Positions 38,477 to 48,077 are shown, numbered from the stretch's first letter. The stretch: 64,000 bases of DNA from Shewanella sp. MR-4 (GCF_000014685.1 NC_008321.1:434001-498000), one strand, 5' to 3'. Translations and numbers: made by a program. Notes: generated from the letters alone by a model not told the origin.

Positions 38477-39016
38477 ATGCGCTTTGATGCCGGATGGTTT
38501 TCCTCGGCTCGACGCTGTGAGTCATCGCATTTTAACCGTCGCCCATTTGGGGAAATTAGCCTGTTGGTGATCCACAATATCAGCCTGCCAGCGGGATGCT
38601 TTGGACTTCCCTATATTGATCAATTATTTCAAGGGTGTTTAGATACTGAGGCCGATGATCGTTTCGCCGATTTAGCGGGGCTGCAAGTGTCAGCACATTT
38701 TTTAATTCGACGCGATGGTGAATGTGTGCAGTATGTCAGTTGCGAAGATAGAGCCTGGCACGCAGGTGTATCTCGTTATGGCGAAAGGGAAAATTGTAAT
38801 GACTTCTCTATCGGTATCGAGCTTGAAGGCACAGATACTGAGCCCTATACTGCGGCCCAATATCAGCAGCTTACAGAGTTGACTCTAGCCTTATTGGCGC
38901 AGTATCCCGCATTAACAGCGCAGCGGATTGTGGGGCATTGTGACATTGCACCGATGCGCAAGACGGATCCAGGACCAAGCTTCGACTGGGAAAGGTATTT
39001 AACCGCGCTAGGCTAG
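38477..39016 (+). CDS. ampD: 1,6-anhydro-N-acetylmuramyl-L-alanine amidase AmpD
   Basis: AmpD cuts the peptide from anhydro-muropeptides in the cytoplasm during wall recycling and thereby keeps AmpR-type beta-lactamase induction low. The 179-residue amidase_2 protein has the first zinc histidine in LLVIHNISLP, SAHFLIRRDG, and the pair GHCDIAPMRKTDPGPSFDW near the C-terminus. It is followed by ampE, with about 80 bases between, and is divergent from nadC as in E. coli. Confidence 0.96.
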   Translation: MRFDAGWFSSARRCESSHFNRRPFGEISLLVIHNISLPAGCFGLPYIDQLFQGCLDTEADDRFADLAGLQVSAHFLIRRDGECVQYVSCEDRAWHAGVSRYGERENCNDFSIGIELEGTDTEPYTAAQYQQLTELTLALLAQYPALTAQRIVGHCDIAPMRKTDPGPSFDWERYLTALG

Positions 39017-39096
39017 CAGCAAAGAGGAGCAAGCGAGGGGGAGATATTTTCTCATCACCCTGAGCGTTTCCGGCTTTTTTACAAGGAGTATTACCG

Positions 39097-39948
39097 ATGG
39101 CATTATTTTCATTACTGGTCGCCATTCTTGTGGAACGATTGAAGTTCCTTCCCGCCTCGTGGCAGAGCGATCGCGTGCTGCAATCCTATCAATCGACTTT
39201 TTTTGGTGACAAAGCCTCGTTAACCAGTACCAGTATGTTGCTCGCTTTAGTGCTGCCGGCTTTAGTGGTGCATATATTAGGTTGGGTTGCGTCAGGCATG
39301 TTTTGGGGGCTGTTAACTCTCGCCCTGTGGGTGGTAGTGGCAATTATTTGCTTTAATCATCAAAAACAGCGCGATAGCTTTAAAAAGTATATGCAGGCGG
39401 CGTGTCGCTCCGACGTGCAAGCCTGTTACCACTATGCCGCCGAATTAGATTGCAGTGAGTGTTTAGATACGGTGTCTGAAAAAGACTTAGGCGCCAAGGT
39501 CGGGCAGAGTGTTGCCTGGATCAACTATCGCTACTATGGCGCCGTGGCATTATGCTTTATCTTCCTAGGCCCAGTTGGCGCAGTCTTATATTGCACCGCG
39601 CGTTTTTACGCTGAAGAGAATATGCGAAAATCCCTCAACTTACCGTTAATTGACGACATTATGTTCGTTCTGGATTGGATCCCGAGTCGGATATTTTCCT
39701 TTGGCTATGCGCTCAGTGGTCAGTTTAGTGAAGGGCTCACGGCTTGGCGTGACCATGCCTTAAATATCAATGCGAGTGCCAGAAGGGTGGTGACAGAAAC
39801 GGCGTTAGCCTCCCAGCCGCTGCCAGAGGAGTCGAGTGCACCAGTTTGTGTACAGTCGACCTTGGCATTATTAGTTTTAAGTAAACGCAACTTTACGCTG
39901 ATGGTTGCGGTGCTGTCGCTGTTGACCATTTTTGGCCTAGTGACCTAA
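39097..39948 (+). CDS. ampE: Inner-membrane regulatory protein AmpE
   Basis: A 283-residue polytopic membrane protein with the AmpE N-terminus (MALFSLLVAILVERLKFLPASWQSD), a cytoplasmic segment rich in charged residues, and hydrophobic helices near residues 45-85, 145-170 and at the C-terminal end. In E. coli AmpE is encoded with AmpD and its role in beta-lactamase sensing is ill-defined. Length is the same as E. coli (284). The gene's own terminator now lies some 300 bases downstream, with a MITE-like element in between. Confidence 0.93.
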   Translation: MALFSLLVAILVERLKFLPASWQSDRVLQSYQSTFFGDKASLTSTSMLLALVLPALVVHILGWVASGMFWGLLTLALWVVVAIICFNHQKQRDSFKKYMQAACRSDVQACYHYAAELDCSECLDTVSEKDLGAKVGQSVAWINYRYYGAVALCFIFLGPVGAVLYCTARFYAEENMRKSLNLPLIDDIMFVLDWIPSRIFSFGYALSGQFSEGLTAWRDHALNINASARRVVTETALASQPLPEESSAPVCVQSTLALLVLSKRNFTLMVAVLSLLTIFGLVT

Positions 39949-39971
39949 CACATCTTCATTATTTAGGGTTA

Positions 39972-40235
39972 GGGCGTGTTGACGTTTCGAGATTAGATTT
40001 TGTTCGTTCTGGCAAGCACGTGCTCGCGAAACGAGGAATGAAGTGTAGTTATTCTACTCAAATGACGAGTGACAAAGAGCAAGGGCTTGCCAGGCGAACC
40101 CTTCGGGCTGCATTTGGCTGGCGTTTCTGCCGCGTTATCGTCCGTTTATGTAGAATAACTACACAGCACGGACTTTGCCTTGCATAAAAGCCAGCCAAAT
40201 TGCTGCAAAAATAACCCTGAAACGTCAACACGCCC
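39972..40235. mobile_element. MITE-like non-coding element with 17-bp terminal inverted repeats
   Basis: The ends are perfect inverted repeats GGGCGTGTTGACGTTTC (39972-39988) and its complement (40219-40235), 264 bases overall. The inside holds further perfect inverted pairs: GTGTAGTTATTCTAC (40043-40057) with 40150-40164, and ATTTGGCTGGC (40112-40122) with 40190-40200. No coding frame of note is inside. I see no clear target-site duplication. It lies between ampE and its terminator. Confidence 0.75.
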
Positions 40236-40245
40236 GAATTAATCA

Positions 40246-40281
40246 GGAATTGGTTTGCGAGTGCGGCCAATTCCTTTTTTG
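40246..40281 (+). terminator. Intrinsic terminator of ampE
   Basis: GGAATTGG / CCAATTCC with a 13-base loop, followed by six T. It reads rightward and belongs to ampD-ampE. Confidence 0.82.
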
Positions 40282-40547
40282 TTTTTAGAGGCGCCTAACA
40301 CGTCCTTTTGGCGAGTTCACAGAATAGGTTTCTCAGACTGTTTTTTCGAGTGACTTTCGGTGAAAATACTTCTTACTCAGTGGCTTATTGGATAAGGGGC
40401 TCACTATGTCAAATGGTCTGACCCCATAGTGGTATTTTTAGGCTATGCTCTCACATCGTGAGCGGTTTTGAATGTGATCACCTTTTAAGGTCGATTTTCA
40501 ATCTAGACATCAAAAGTGTGATTTGATAAAGTGCGCTCACTCATAAA
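40282..40547. other. Intergenic region upstream of pdhR
   Basis: About 270 bases, no gene supported. It holds a GCTCTCACATCGTGAGC-like dyad near 40446-40463, a GTGATCAC core near 40476-40483, and a weak PdhR-like half-match TGGTCTGACC at 40414-40423. The pdhR promoter probably lies just before the operator at 40548. Confidence 0.4.
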
Positions 40548-40564
40548 AATTGGTAAGACCAATT
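40548..40564 (+). promoter_or_regulatory. PdhR operator
   Basis: AATTGGTAAGACCAATT is a perfect dyad and fits the PdhR consensus ATTGGTNNNACCAAT with no mismatch. It lies 22 bases before the pdhR start codon, so PdhR should repress its own operon until pyruvate rises. Confidence 0.88.
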
Positions 40565-40585
40565 TACAACGGAGCTGAGTGCCTA

Positions 40586-41338
40586 ATGGCCTATAGTAAA
40601 ATTAATCAGCCAAAAATTTCTGATGTGATCATGGCGCAACTCGAGCAGATGATCCTCGAAGGCAGTTTACAGCCGGGTCAGAAATTACCGCCGGAGCGCG
40701 AACTGGCCATCCAGTTTGAAGTGTCTCGCCCTTCACTGCGTGAAGCCATTCAAAAGCTTGAGGCGAAAGGGCTGTTAATGCGCCGTCAAGGCGGCGGTAC
40801 TTATGTCAAAGAACAACTCTGGCAGAGCCTTGCCGATCCTATCGTTGAATTAATGACTGCCGATCCAGAAAGCCAATACGACTTGCTGGAATTCCGTCAT
40901 GCAACCGAAGGCATGATGGCCTATTTTGCCGCCCTGCGTGGCACAGACGCCGATATGCAGAATATCAAGCGTATGATCCTTGAGGTGGAAGCCGCCACCA
41001 ATATCGAACAACAAGCCGCCGCGATTGTGCGTTTCTATCGCGCCGTCGCCGAAGCGTCACACAATGTGGCTATGTTGCATCTCGTACTCAGTTTAACCCC
41101 TGTGCTGCATAAGAATGTGGCGCAAAACCTGGAGCTTTTAAGCCGCCGCGAAGAAGCCTCCACTATGGCCAACGATCACAGACGTGCTCTGCTCGCTGCT
41201 ATCGTTCGTCGTGATCCTGAAGCCGCCAGAGAAGCCTCGAATGAACACTTAAGTTACATCGAAGAGGTGATGTTATCTGTGCGGGAAGAAGATAGCCGGT
41301 TGCAGCGAAGTTTGCGCCGTTTAAAGAGTGGCGCTTAA
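40586..41338 (+). CDS. pdhR: Pyruvate dehydrogenase complex repressor
   Basis: A 250-residue GntR/FadR-family regulator: winged HTH at the N-terminus (LQPGQKLPPERELAIQFEVS then SLREAIQKLEAKGLL) and a C-terminal FCD ligand domain that should bind pyruvate. It precedes aceE-aceF-lpdA as in E. coli. The ATG at 40586 is chosen; an upstream TTG falls inside the operator. The perfect operator in front shows autoregulation. Confidence 0.95.
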   Translation: MAYSKINQPKISDVIMAQLEQMILEGSLQPGQKLPPERELAIQFEVSRPSLREAIQKLEAKGLLMRRQGGGTYVKEQLWQSLADPIVELMTADPESQYDLLEFRHATEGMMAYFAALRGTDADMQNIKRMILEVEAATNIEQQAAAIVRFYRAVAEASHNVAMLHLVLSLTPVLHKNVAQNLELLSRREEASTMANDHRRALLAAIVRRDPEAAREASNEHLSYIEEVMLSVREEDSRLQRSLRRLKSGA

Positions 41339-41418
41339 GTTCCCGACTTTAGCACTCGCTAAAGCGGAATATGCCGCAAACACCATTCATTATCATGTAT
41401 ATAGAGAAGGACAGTGTC

Positions 41419-44085
41419 ATGTCTGAAGATATGCTACAAGACTTAGATCCGTTAGAGACTCAGGAATGGGTTGACGCCCTGCAAGCAGTATTAGAACAGG
41501 AAGGCCCTGAGCGCGCCCATTTCTTATTAGAGAAACTGATCGATAAAGCCCGTCGCAATGGCACACACTTGCCTTACACTGCGACCACGGCCTATTTGAA
41601 CACTATTCCAGCGGGTCAAGAGCCGCACATGCCTGGCAACCAAGAGATGGAACGTCGCATTCGCGCCATCATCCGTTGGAACGCCTTAGCTATGGTTCTG
41701 CGTGGTTCTAAGAAAGATTTAGAGTTAGGCGGCCATATTTCGAGTTTCGCGTCGAGCGCAACCATTTATGACGTGTGTTTCAACCACTTCTTCCGCGCGC
41801 CAAACGAGAAAGACGGCGGCGACTTAGTGTATTTCCAAGGCCATATTGCCCCAGGTATCTACGCGCGTTCATTCTTGGAAGGCCGTTTAACTGAAGACCA
41901 ACTGGCTAACTTCCGTCAAGAAGTGGATGGCAAAGGTTTATCTTCTTATCCGCACCCTAAGTTGATGCCTGACTACTGGCAATTCCCAACGGTTTCGATG
42001 GGCTTAGGTCCAATCCAAGCGATTTACCAAGCGCGCTTCTTAAAATACCTGACTGACCGTGGTCTGAAAGATTGTTCTGATCAAACCGTTTACTGCTTCT
42101 TAGGTGACGGTGAGTGTGACGAGCCAGAAGCTTTAGGTGCTATCGGTTTAGCCGCCCGTGAAGAATTAGACAACCTAGTCTTCATCATCAACTGTAACCT
42201 GCAACGTCTGGACGGCCCAGTACGCGGTAACGGTAAGATCATCCAAGAACTGGAAGGCGAATTCCGCGGCGCTGGCTGGGAAGTGGTTAAAGTGATTTGG
42301 GGTCGTTACTGGGATCCATTATTAGCCCGTGATACCAGCGGTAAGTTACTGCAGTTAATGGAAGAAACCGTTGACGGTGAATACCAAAACTGTAAAGCCA
42401 AAGGTGGCGCTTATACTCGCGAACACTTCTTCGGCAAATATCCAGAAACCGCCGAAATGGTAGCGAACATGTCAGATGATGACATTTGGCGCTTAAACCG
42501 TGGTGGTCATGACCCAGTTAAAGTTTACGCGGCATTAGACCATGCGCGTAAGACTAAAGGTCGCCCAACTGTGATCCTAGCGAAAACCGTTAAAGGTTAC
42601 GGCCTCGGTGATGCGGGTGAAGGTAAAAACATCGCACACAACGTGAAGAAAATGGGTATCGAGTCTATCCGTTACTTCCGCGATCGTTTCAATATCCCAA
42701 TTCCAGACGATCAATTAGAAGATCTGCCGTTCTACCACCCAGGTCCAGATTCGGAAGAAGTGAAGTACATGATGAGCCGTCGTGCCGAGCTGCACGGCAG
42801 TGTGCCACAACGTCGTGAGAAGTTCAGCGAAGAGCTGGAAATTCCATCACTGAAGATTTTCGACTCGATTCTGCAGGGTTCTAACGGCCGTGAAATTTCG
42901 TCAACGATGGCGTTTGTTCGCGTACTGACGGCACTGTTAAAAGACAAGAAGATTGGCAAAAACATCGTGCCAATTATTCCTGACGAAGCGCGTACCTTCG
43001 GTATGGAAGGTCTGTTCCGTCAAGTGGGTATTTATGCTCACGAAGGCCAAAAATACGTTCCGCAAGACTCTGACCAAGTGGCTTACTACCGTGAAGATAA
43101 GTCAGGCCAAGTACTGCAGGAAGGTATTAACGAATTAGGTGCTATGTCATCTTGGGTATCGGCAGCGACCAGCTACTCAGTGAACGATGTGCCAATGATC
43201 CCATTCTACATCTACTACTCAATGTTCGGTTTCCAACGTATTGGCGACATGGCTTGGGCTGCGGGTGATATGCGTGCTCGCGGCTTCTTAGTCGGTGGTA
43301 CTTCTGGCCGTACAACCTTAAACGGTGAAGGTCTGCAGCATCAGGACGGTCACAGCCACGTACTGGCTAACACCATTCCTAACTGTATTACCTACGATCC
43401 AACTTACGGTTATGAAATTGCCGTTGTGGTACAAGATGGTATTCGTCGTATGTACGGCGAGAATCAAGAAGATATCTTCTACTACCTGACCACAATGAAC
43501 GAAAACTACGAGCAGCCAGCCATGCCAGAAGGCGCAGAAGTTGGCATCGTTAAAGGTATCTACAAGTTAGAAACCGTTGCCGGCTCGGGTAAAGGCAAAG
43601 TTCAGTTAATGAGCTGTGGCACCATTCTTGAGCAAACACGCAAAGCGGCTCAAGCACTGGCAAAAGACTTCGGTATCACTGCCGACGTATTCAGCGTAAC
43701 CAGCTTCAACGAACTGACTCGCGATGGTCAAGCGGTTGAGCGTTGGAACATGCTGCACCCAACTGAAACGCCAAAACAAGCGTATATCAGCCAAGTGATC
43801 TCCAGTGATGCGCCTGCAATCGCAGCGACTGACTACATGAAGATCTACGGTGAGCAGTTACGTGCATACATGCCAACCGATTACAAAGTGTTAGGTACTG
43901 ACGGTTTCGGTCGTTCAGACAGCCGTGACAACCTGCGTCACCACTTCGAAGTGGACGCTAAGTTCATCGTTATCGCGGCACTGAAGTCACTGGTTGATCG
44001 TAAAGAGCTGCCTGTTGATGTGTTAGCGAATGCCATCAAGGAATACGGCATCGACGCTGACAAGATCAATCCACAGTACGCGTAA
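41419..44085 (+). CDS. aceE: Pyruvate dehydrogenase E1 component
   Basis: The homodimeric thiamine-diphosphate E1 subunit decarboxylates pyruvate and loads acetyl on AceF. The 888-residue protein has the ThDP motif GDGECDEPEALGAI...NCNLQRLDGPVRGN, GGHISSFASSATIYDVC near the start of the catalytic part, and the C-terminal transketolase-like domain. Length matches E. coli (887). I chose the ATG at 41419, eight bases behind AAGGA. It is 13 bases from aceF. The codon use is that of a strongly expressed gene. Confidence 0.98.
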   Translation: MSEDMLQDLDPLETQEWVDALQAVLEQEGPERAHFLLEKLIDKARRNGTHLPYTATTAYLNTIPAGQEPHMPGNQEMERRIRAIIRWNALAMVLRGSKKDLELGGHISSFASSATIYDVCFNHFFRAPNEKDGGDLVYFQGHIAPGIYARSFLEGRLTEDQLANFRQEVDGKGLSSYPHPKLMPDYWQFPTVSMGLGPIQAIYQARFLKYLTDRGLKDCSDQTVYCFLGDGECDEPEALGAIGLAAREELDNLVFIINCNLQRLDGPVRGNGKIIQELEGEFRGAGWEVVKVIWGRYWDPLLARDTSGKLLQLMEETVDGEYQNCKAKGGAYTREHFFGKYPETAEMVANMSDDDIWRLNRGGHDPVKVYAALDHARKTKGRPTVILAKTVKGYGLGDAGEGKNIAHNVKKMGIESIRYFRDRFNIPIPDDQLEDLPFYHPGPDSEEVKYMMSRRAELHGSVPQRREKFSEELEIPSLKIFDSILQGSNGREISSTMAFVRVLTALLKDKKIGKNIVPIIPDEARTFGMEGLFRQVGIYAHEGQKYVPQDSDQVAYYREDKSGQVLQEGINELGAMSSWVSAATSYSVNDVPMIPFYIYYSMFGFQRIGDMAWAAGDMRARGFLVGGTSGRTTLNGEGLQHQDGHSHVLANTIPNCITYDPTYGYEIAVVVQDGIRRMYGENQEDIFYYLTTMNENYEQPAMPEGAEVGIVKGIYKLETVAGSGKGKVQLMSCGTILEQTRKAAQALAKDFGITADVFSVTSFNELTRDGQAVERWNMLHPTETPKQAYISQVISSDAPAIAATDYMKIYGEQLRAYMPTDYKVLGTDGFGRSDSRDNLRHHFEVDAKFIVIAALKSLVDRKELPVDVLANAIKEYGIDADKINPQYA

Positions 44086-44097
44086 GAGGCAATAAAA

Positions 44098-46119
44098 ATG
44101 GCTGAATTAAAAGAAGTTTTTGTTCCTGATATCGGCGGCGATGAAGTACAGGTTATCGAAATCTGTGCTTCTGTGGGCGATACCTTAGCAGCGGAAGAGT
44201 CGATTCTGACCGTTGAAAGCGACAAGGCGACCATGGACATTCCTGCGCCTTTCGCGGGTGTGTTAGCCGAATTGAAAGTGGCCGTCGGTGACAAAGTCAG
44301 CGAAGGTACTTTAATTGCGATGATGCAAGCAGCGGGCACGGCTAATGTTCAAGCTGCGCCTGTTGCTCAAGCTGCCGCTCCTGCGCCAGCCCCAGCAGCA
44401 CCTGCACCAGTACAAGCGGCTCCAGCCCCTGTGGCTGCCGCGCCAGCGACGGGCGCAACCCAAGTGGTTGAAGTTACTGTGCCGGATATCGGTGGTGACA
44501 CCGATGTGTCTGTTATCGAAGTCTTAGTTGCCGCTGGCGATAAGATTGAGGTTGACGCTGGCCTTATCACGCTTGAAACCGACAAAGCGACCATGGACGT
44601 ACCATCGCCATTCGCGGGTGTGGTAAAAGAAGTGAAAGTGGCAGTGGGTGACAAGGTTTCTCAAGGCTCATTAGTGATCATGCTCGAAGTGGGCGGCGCG
44701 GCACCTGCTGCAGCGCCACAAGCGAGCGCGCCAGCAGCCTCTGCACCTGTCGCTCAAGCGGCTCCTGCTGCGCCAGTTGCTCCAGTCGCCGCTGCAGCAC
44801 CAGTGGTTGCGGTTAAAGAAATCCAAGTGCCTGATATTGGCGATGCGAGCAATGTCGATGTGATCGAAGTGCTCGTGTCTGTGGGCGATGACATTACAGT
44901 TGATCAAGGTTTAATTACCCTTGAAACCGATAAAGCGACCATGGAAGTACCAGCGCCATTCGCCGGTAAACTGTTGTCGTTAACCGTTAAAGTGGGTGAC
45001 AAGGTTTCTCAAGGTAGCGTGATTGCGACGATTGAAACTGTGACAGCAGGCAGTGCGCCAGCGCCAGTAGCTCAAGCCGCAGCACCTGCACCAGTTGCCC
45101 AAGAAGCGGCACCGGCACCTGTTGCTGCCGCTCCTAGCCGTCCACCAGTTCCACATCACCCAAGTGCGGGTGCGCCAGTGGCAACCGGTGTGGTTCATGC
45201 GTCTCCAGCGGTTCGTCGTTTGGCCCGTGAATTTGGTGTGGACCTTACTCAAGTGACGGGTTCAGGCCGTAAAGGTCGCATCATGAAGGAAGACGTACAG
45301 GCGTATGTGAAGTACGAACTGTCTCGTCCTAAGGCGACAGCAGCAACTTCAGTTGCAACGGGTAACGGTGGTGGTCTGCAAGTGATTGCTGCACCGAAAG
45401 TGGATTTCAGCAAGTTTGGTGAAGTGGAAGAGATTCCATTGAGCCGTATCCAGAAGATCTCTGGTCCAAACCTGCACCGCAACTGGGTAACTATTCCTCA
45501 CGTGACTCAGTTCGATGAAGCTGATATCACCGAAATGGAAGAGTTCCGTAAGCAGCAGAACGACGCGGCGGCGAAGAAAAAAGCCGATTATAAGATCACT
45601 CCGCTGGTCTTTATGATGAAAGCCGTGGCGAAAACGCTGCAACAGTTCCCAGTGTTCAACTCAAGCTTAAGCAGCGACGGTGAATCACTGATCCAGAAGA
45701 AGTACTACCACATCGGTGTGGCGGTTGATACGCCAAACGGTCTAGTGGTACCTGTGGTACGTGACGTGGATAAGAAAGGCATCATCGAGTTATCTCGTGA
45801 GCTGGCCGATATTTCTGTCCGTGCCCGTGACGGTAAGCTCAAATCTGCCGATATGCAGGGCAGCTGCTTCACTATTTCAAGCCTAGGTGGCATTGGTGGT
45901 ACTGCGTTTACCCCAATCGTTAACTACCCAGACGTGGCGATTTTAGGTGTGTCTAAATCTGAAATTAAGCCTAAATGGAATGGTAAAGAGTTCGAGCCTA
46001 AATTGATGTTGCCACTGTCGCTATCATACGATCACCGCGTGATCGATGGTGCTATGGCTGCACGCTTTAGCGTGACCCTGTCAGGAATTCTGTCCGATAT
46101 TCGTACTTTGATTCTGTAA
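44098..46119 (+). CDS. aceF: Dihydrolipoamide acetyltransferase (E2), three lipoyl domains
   Basis: The 673-residue core of the pyruvate dehydrogenase complex. Three lipoyl domains follow each other, with the modified lysines in ESDKATMD (Lys 43), ETDKATMD (about 163) and ETDKATME (about 279). They are joined by long Ala-Pro linkers. Then come the E1/E3-binding domain (SPAVRRLAREFGVDLTQV, GRIMKEDV) and the catalytic domain ending in LSYDHRVIDGA with the active-site His. Three lipoyl domains are also found in E. coli. Confidence 0.98.
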   Translation: MAELKEVFVPDIGGDEVQVIEICASVGDTLAAEESILTVESDKATMDIPAPFAGVLAELKVAVGDKVSEGTLIAMMQAAGTANVQAAPVAQAAAPAPAPAAPAPVQAAPAPVAAAPATGATQVVEVTVPDIGGDTDVSVIEVLVAAGDKIEVDAGLITLETDKATMDVPSPFAGVVKEVKVAVGDKVSQGSLVIMLEVGGAAPAAAPQASAPAASAPVAQAAPAAPVAPVAAAAPVVAVKEIQVPDIGDASNVDVIEVLVSVGDDITVDQGLITLETDKATMEVPAPFAGKLLSLTVKVGDKVSQGSVIATIETVTAGSAPAPVAQAAAPAPVAQEAAPAPVAAAPSRPPVPHHPSAGAPVATGVVHASPAVRRLAREFGVDLTQVTGSGRKGRIMKEDVQAYVKYELSRPKATAATSVATGNGGGLQVIAAPKVDFSKFGEVEEIPLSRIQKISGPNLHRNWVTIPHVTQFDEADITEMEEFRKQQNDAAAKKKADYKITPLVFMMKAVAKTLQQFPVFNSSLSSDGESLIQKKYYHIGVAVDTPNGLVVPVVRDVDKKGIIELSRELADISVRARDGKLKSADMQGSCFTISSLGGIGGTAFTPIVNYPDVAILGVSKSEIKPKWNGKEFEPKLMLPLSLSYDHRVIDGAMAARFSVTLSGILSDIRTLIL

Positions 46120-46125
46120 ACAAAT

Positions 46126-46157
46126 AAGGCTGCTCATCTCGAGTGGCCTTTTGTTTA
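46126..46157 (+). terminator. Terminator or attenuator between aceF and lpdA
   Basis: AAGGCTGCTC / GAGTGGCCTT pair (two G-U steps, loop ATCTC), then TTGTTTATT. lpdA starts about 110 bases later, so it probably has its own promoter as in E. coli, with some read-through. Confidence 0.7.
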
Positions 46158-46268
46158 TTGTGATCAGTATCAAACACAGGTTAAAATGCGCCCACCTTAC
46201 GCGCTGGCGCATTTTCGGTTGGCAGGATTACTCTCCTCCAACGGATTGAATGAGAATTAGAGGAAAAC

Positions 46269-47696
46269 ATGAGTAACGAAATCAAAACTCAGGTAGTGGT
46301 ATTAGGTGCAGGTCCTGCGGGATATTCTGCTGCCTTCCGTGCGGCTGACTTAGGTCTGGAAACCGTTATCGTTGAACGTTTTAGCACTTTAGGTGGCGTG
46401 TGTCTGAACGTGGGTTGTATCCCATCTAAAGCCCTGCTACACGTTGCTAAAGTGATCGAAGAAGCCAAAGCCGTTGCTGCACACGGTGTTGTGTTCGGCG
46501 AGCCAACAATCGACTTAGACAAGTTACGCAGCTTCAAGCAAAAAGTGATCAGCCAGTTGACTGGTGGCTTAGGCGGCATGTCTAAAATGCGTAAAGTAAA
46601 CGTTGTTAATGGCTTCGGTAAATTTACTGGCCCTAACAGCTTAGAAGTGACTGCGCAGGACGGCACTGTGACTGTTGTTAAGTTTGACCAAGCGATCATC
46701 GCTGCGGGTTCTCGCCCAATCAAACTGCCATTCATTCCCCATGAAGACCCACGTATTTGGGATTCGACCGACGCATTAGAACTGAAAGAAGTTCCTGGCA
46801 AACTGCTGGTAATGGGCGGCGGTATCATCGGTTTAGAAATGGGTACTGTTTACTCTTCTCTGGGCAGTGAAATCGATGTGGTTGAAATGTTCGACCAAGT
46901 GATCCCAGCGGCTGACAAAGACGTCGTTCGCGTATTCACTAAGCAAATCAAGAAGAAATTCAACCTGATCCTCGAAACTAAAGTGACTGCGGTTGAAGCC
47001 CGTGAAGACGGTATCTATGTTTCGATGGAAGGTAAGAGCGCGCCAGCAGAGCCAGTACGTTACGATGCAGTGTTAGTGGCAATCGGTCGTACCCCTAATG
47101 GCAAGCTGATCGACGCTGAAAAAGCGGGCGTTAAGATCGATGAGCGTGGTTTCATCAACGTAGACAAGCAATTACGTACTAACGTACCGCACATCTACGC
47201 TATCGGTGACATCGTTGGTCAACCAATGTTGGCTCACAAAGGCGTGCACGAAGGCCACGTAGCGGCCGAAGTGATCGCGGGTATGAAGCACTACTTCGAT
47301 CCAAAAGTTATCCCATCAATCGCTTACACAGACCCTGAAGTGGCCTGGGTTGGTCTGACTGAGAAAGAAGCTAAAGAGCAAGGTATTGCTTACGAAACAG
47401 CGACTTTCCCATGGGCAGCCTCTGGCCGTGCAATCGCTTCAGATTGCAGCGAAGGTATGACTAAGCTGATTTTCGATAAAGACACTCACCGCGTTATCGG
47501 TGGTGCTATCGTGGGTGTGAACGGCGGAGAACTGTTAGGCGAAATCGGTCTGGCAATCGAAATGGGTTGTGATGCTGAAGATTTAGCATTAACCATCCAC
47601 GCTCACCCAACTCTGCACGAGTCAGTGGGTCTAGCGGCTGAAATCTACGAAGGTTCTATTACTGATCTGCCAAACCCAAAGGCAAAGAAAAAGTAA
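46269..47696 (+). CDS. lpdA: Dihydrolipoamide dehydrogenase (E3)
   Basis: A 475-residue FAD flavoprotein that reoxidises the lipoyl groups of the pyruvate and 2-oxoglutarate dehydrogenases and of glycine cleavage. It has VVLGAGPAGYSAAFRAADLG, the redox disulphide in GGVCLNVGCIPSKALLH, the NAD site GGGIIGLEMG, the FAD site YAIGDIVG and the base His in HAHPTLHES. It follows aceF and is well expressed by codon use. Confidence 0.98.
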   Translation: MSNEIKTQVVVLGAGPAGYSAAFRAADLGLETVIVERFSTLGGVCLNVGCIPSKALLHVAKVIEEAKAVAAHGVVFGEPTIDLDKLRSFKQKVISQLTGGLGGMSKMRKVNVVNGFGKFTGPNSLEVTAQDGTVTVVKFDQAIIAAGSRPIKLPFIPHEDPRIWDSTDALELKEVPGKLLVMGGGIIGLEMGTVYSSLGSEIDVVEMFDQVIPAADKDVVRVFTKQIKKKFNLILETKVTAVEAREDGIYVSMEGKSAPAEPVRYDAVLVAIGRTPNGKLIDAEKAGVKIDERGFINVDKQLRTNVPHIYAIGDIVGQPMLAHKGVHEGHVAAEVIAGMKHYFDPKVIPSIAYTDPEVAWVGLTEKEAKEQGIAYETATFPWAASGRAIASDCSEGMTKLIFDKDTHRVIGGAIVGVNGGELLGEIGLAIEMGCDAEDLALTIHAHPTLHESVGLAAEIYEGSITDLPNPKAKKK

Positions 47697-47711
47697 GCTG
47701 AAATCTTTTTT

Positions 47712-47740
47712 AAAAAGCGTCCATTAGGGCGCTTTTTTAT
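47712..47740 (+). terminator. Intrinsic terminator of lpdA
   Basis: AAAAAGCGTCC / GGGCGCTTTTT (one G-U pair, loop ATTA) followed by T and AT. Confidence 0.88.
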
Positions 47741-47812
47741 TGTCTCGATAAAATTGTAACGTAAGTGTGAATAAGCGGGTGAATTGAGGCTTTTGAACTG
47801 CTACAGTACATT

Positions 47813-48077
47813 TATACCCAAGCGACCTCAAAATACGAGTTTCAGAGCGCCTAGGGGGCTTCGATTCAAGGCGCATCAATGAAAAAATGTCGGCCACCTT
47901 TTGAATTGATGCAACACGGAAGTGGAGTGCCCTAGGCGCTCCGTCCCGGCGGGGTTTAACGCACTTTATGCCGTGTTGGCTATTTTTGACTTAGCCCACT
48001 AGGCCTACAAATAGCCGCCTTGCTTAAAGTGCGTTAAATTCCCGCTGAATTCTGCATTTTGAGGTGGTTTGGGTATA
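47813..48077. mobile_element. MITE-like non-coding element with imperfect 24-bp terminal inverted repeats
   Basis: The left end TATACCCAAgcgACCTCAAAAT (47813-) pairs with the right end at 48054-48077; the 24-base arms differ at four positions. Inside are GAGCGCCTAGGG (47845-47856) with CCCTAGGCGCTC (47930-47941), CAACACGG with CCGTGTTGG, and TTTAACGCACTTTA with TAAAGTGCGTTAAA. The length (265 bases) is almost that of the element near ampE, but the sequence differs. It ends on the first base of an ATG of the GGDEF/EAL gene. Confidence 0.75.

Noticed and set aside
40414..40423. Second PdhR operator
   Set aside because: Only TGGTCTGACC matches and the right half is off (CCCC instead of CCAAT).
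40550..40585. TTG start that would lengthen PdhR by 12 residues
   Set aside because: It lies inside the PdhR operator dyad, and the family N-terminus fits the ATG at 40586.
44367..44654. Long frames antisense to aceF with Thr/Ser/Ala-rich protein
   Set aside because: They mirror the Ala-Pro-rich linkers and lipoyl repeats of AceF; composition artefact.
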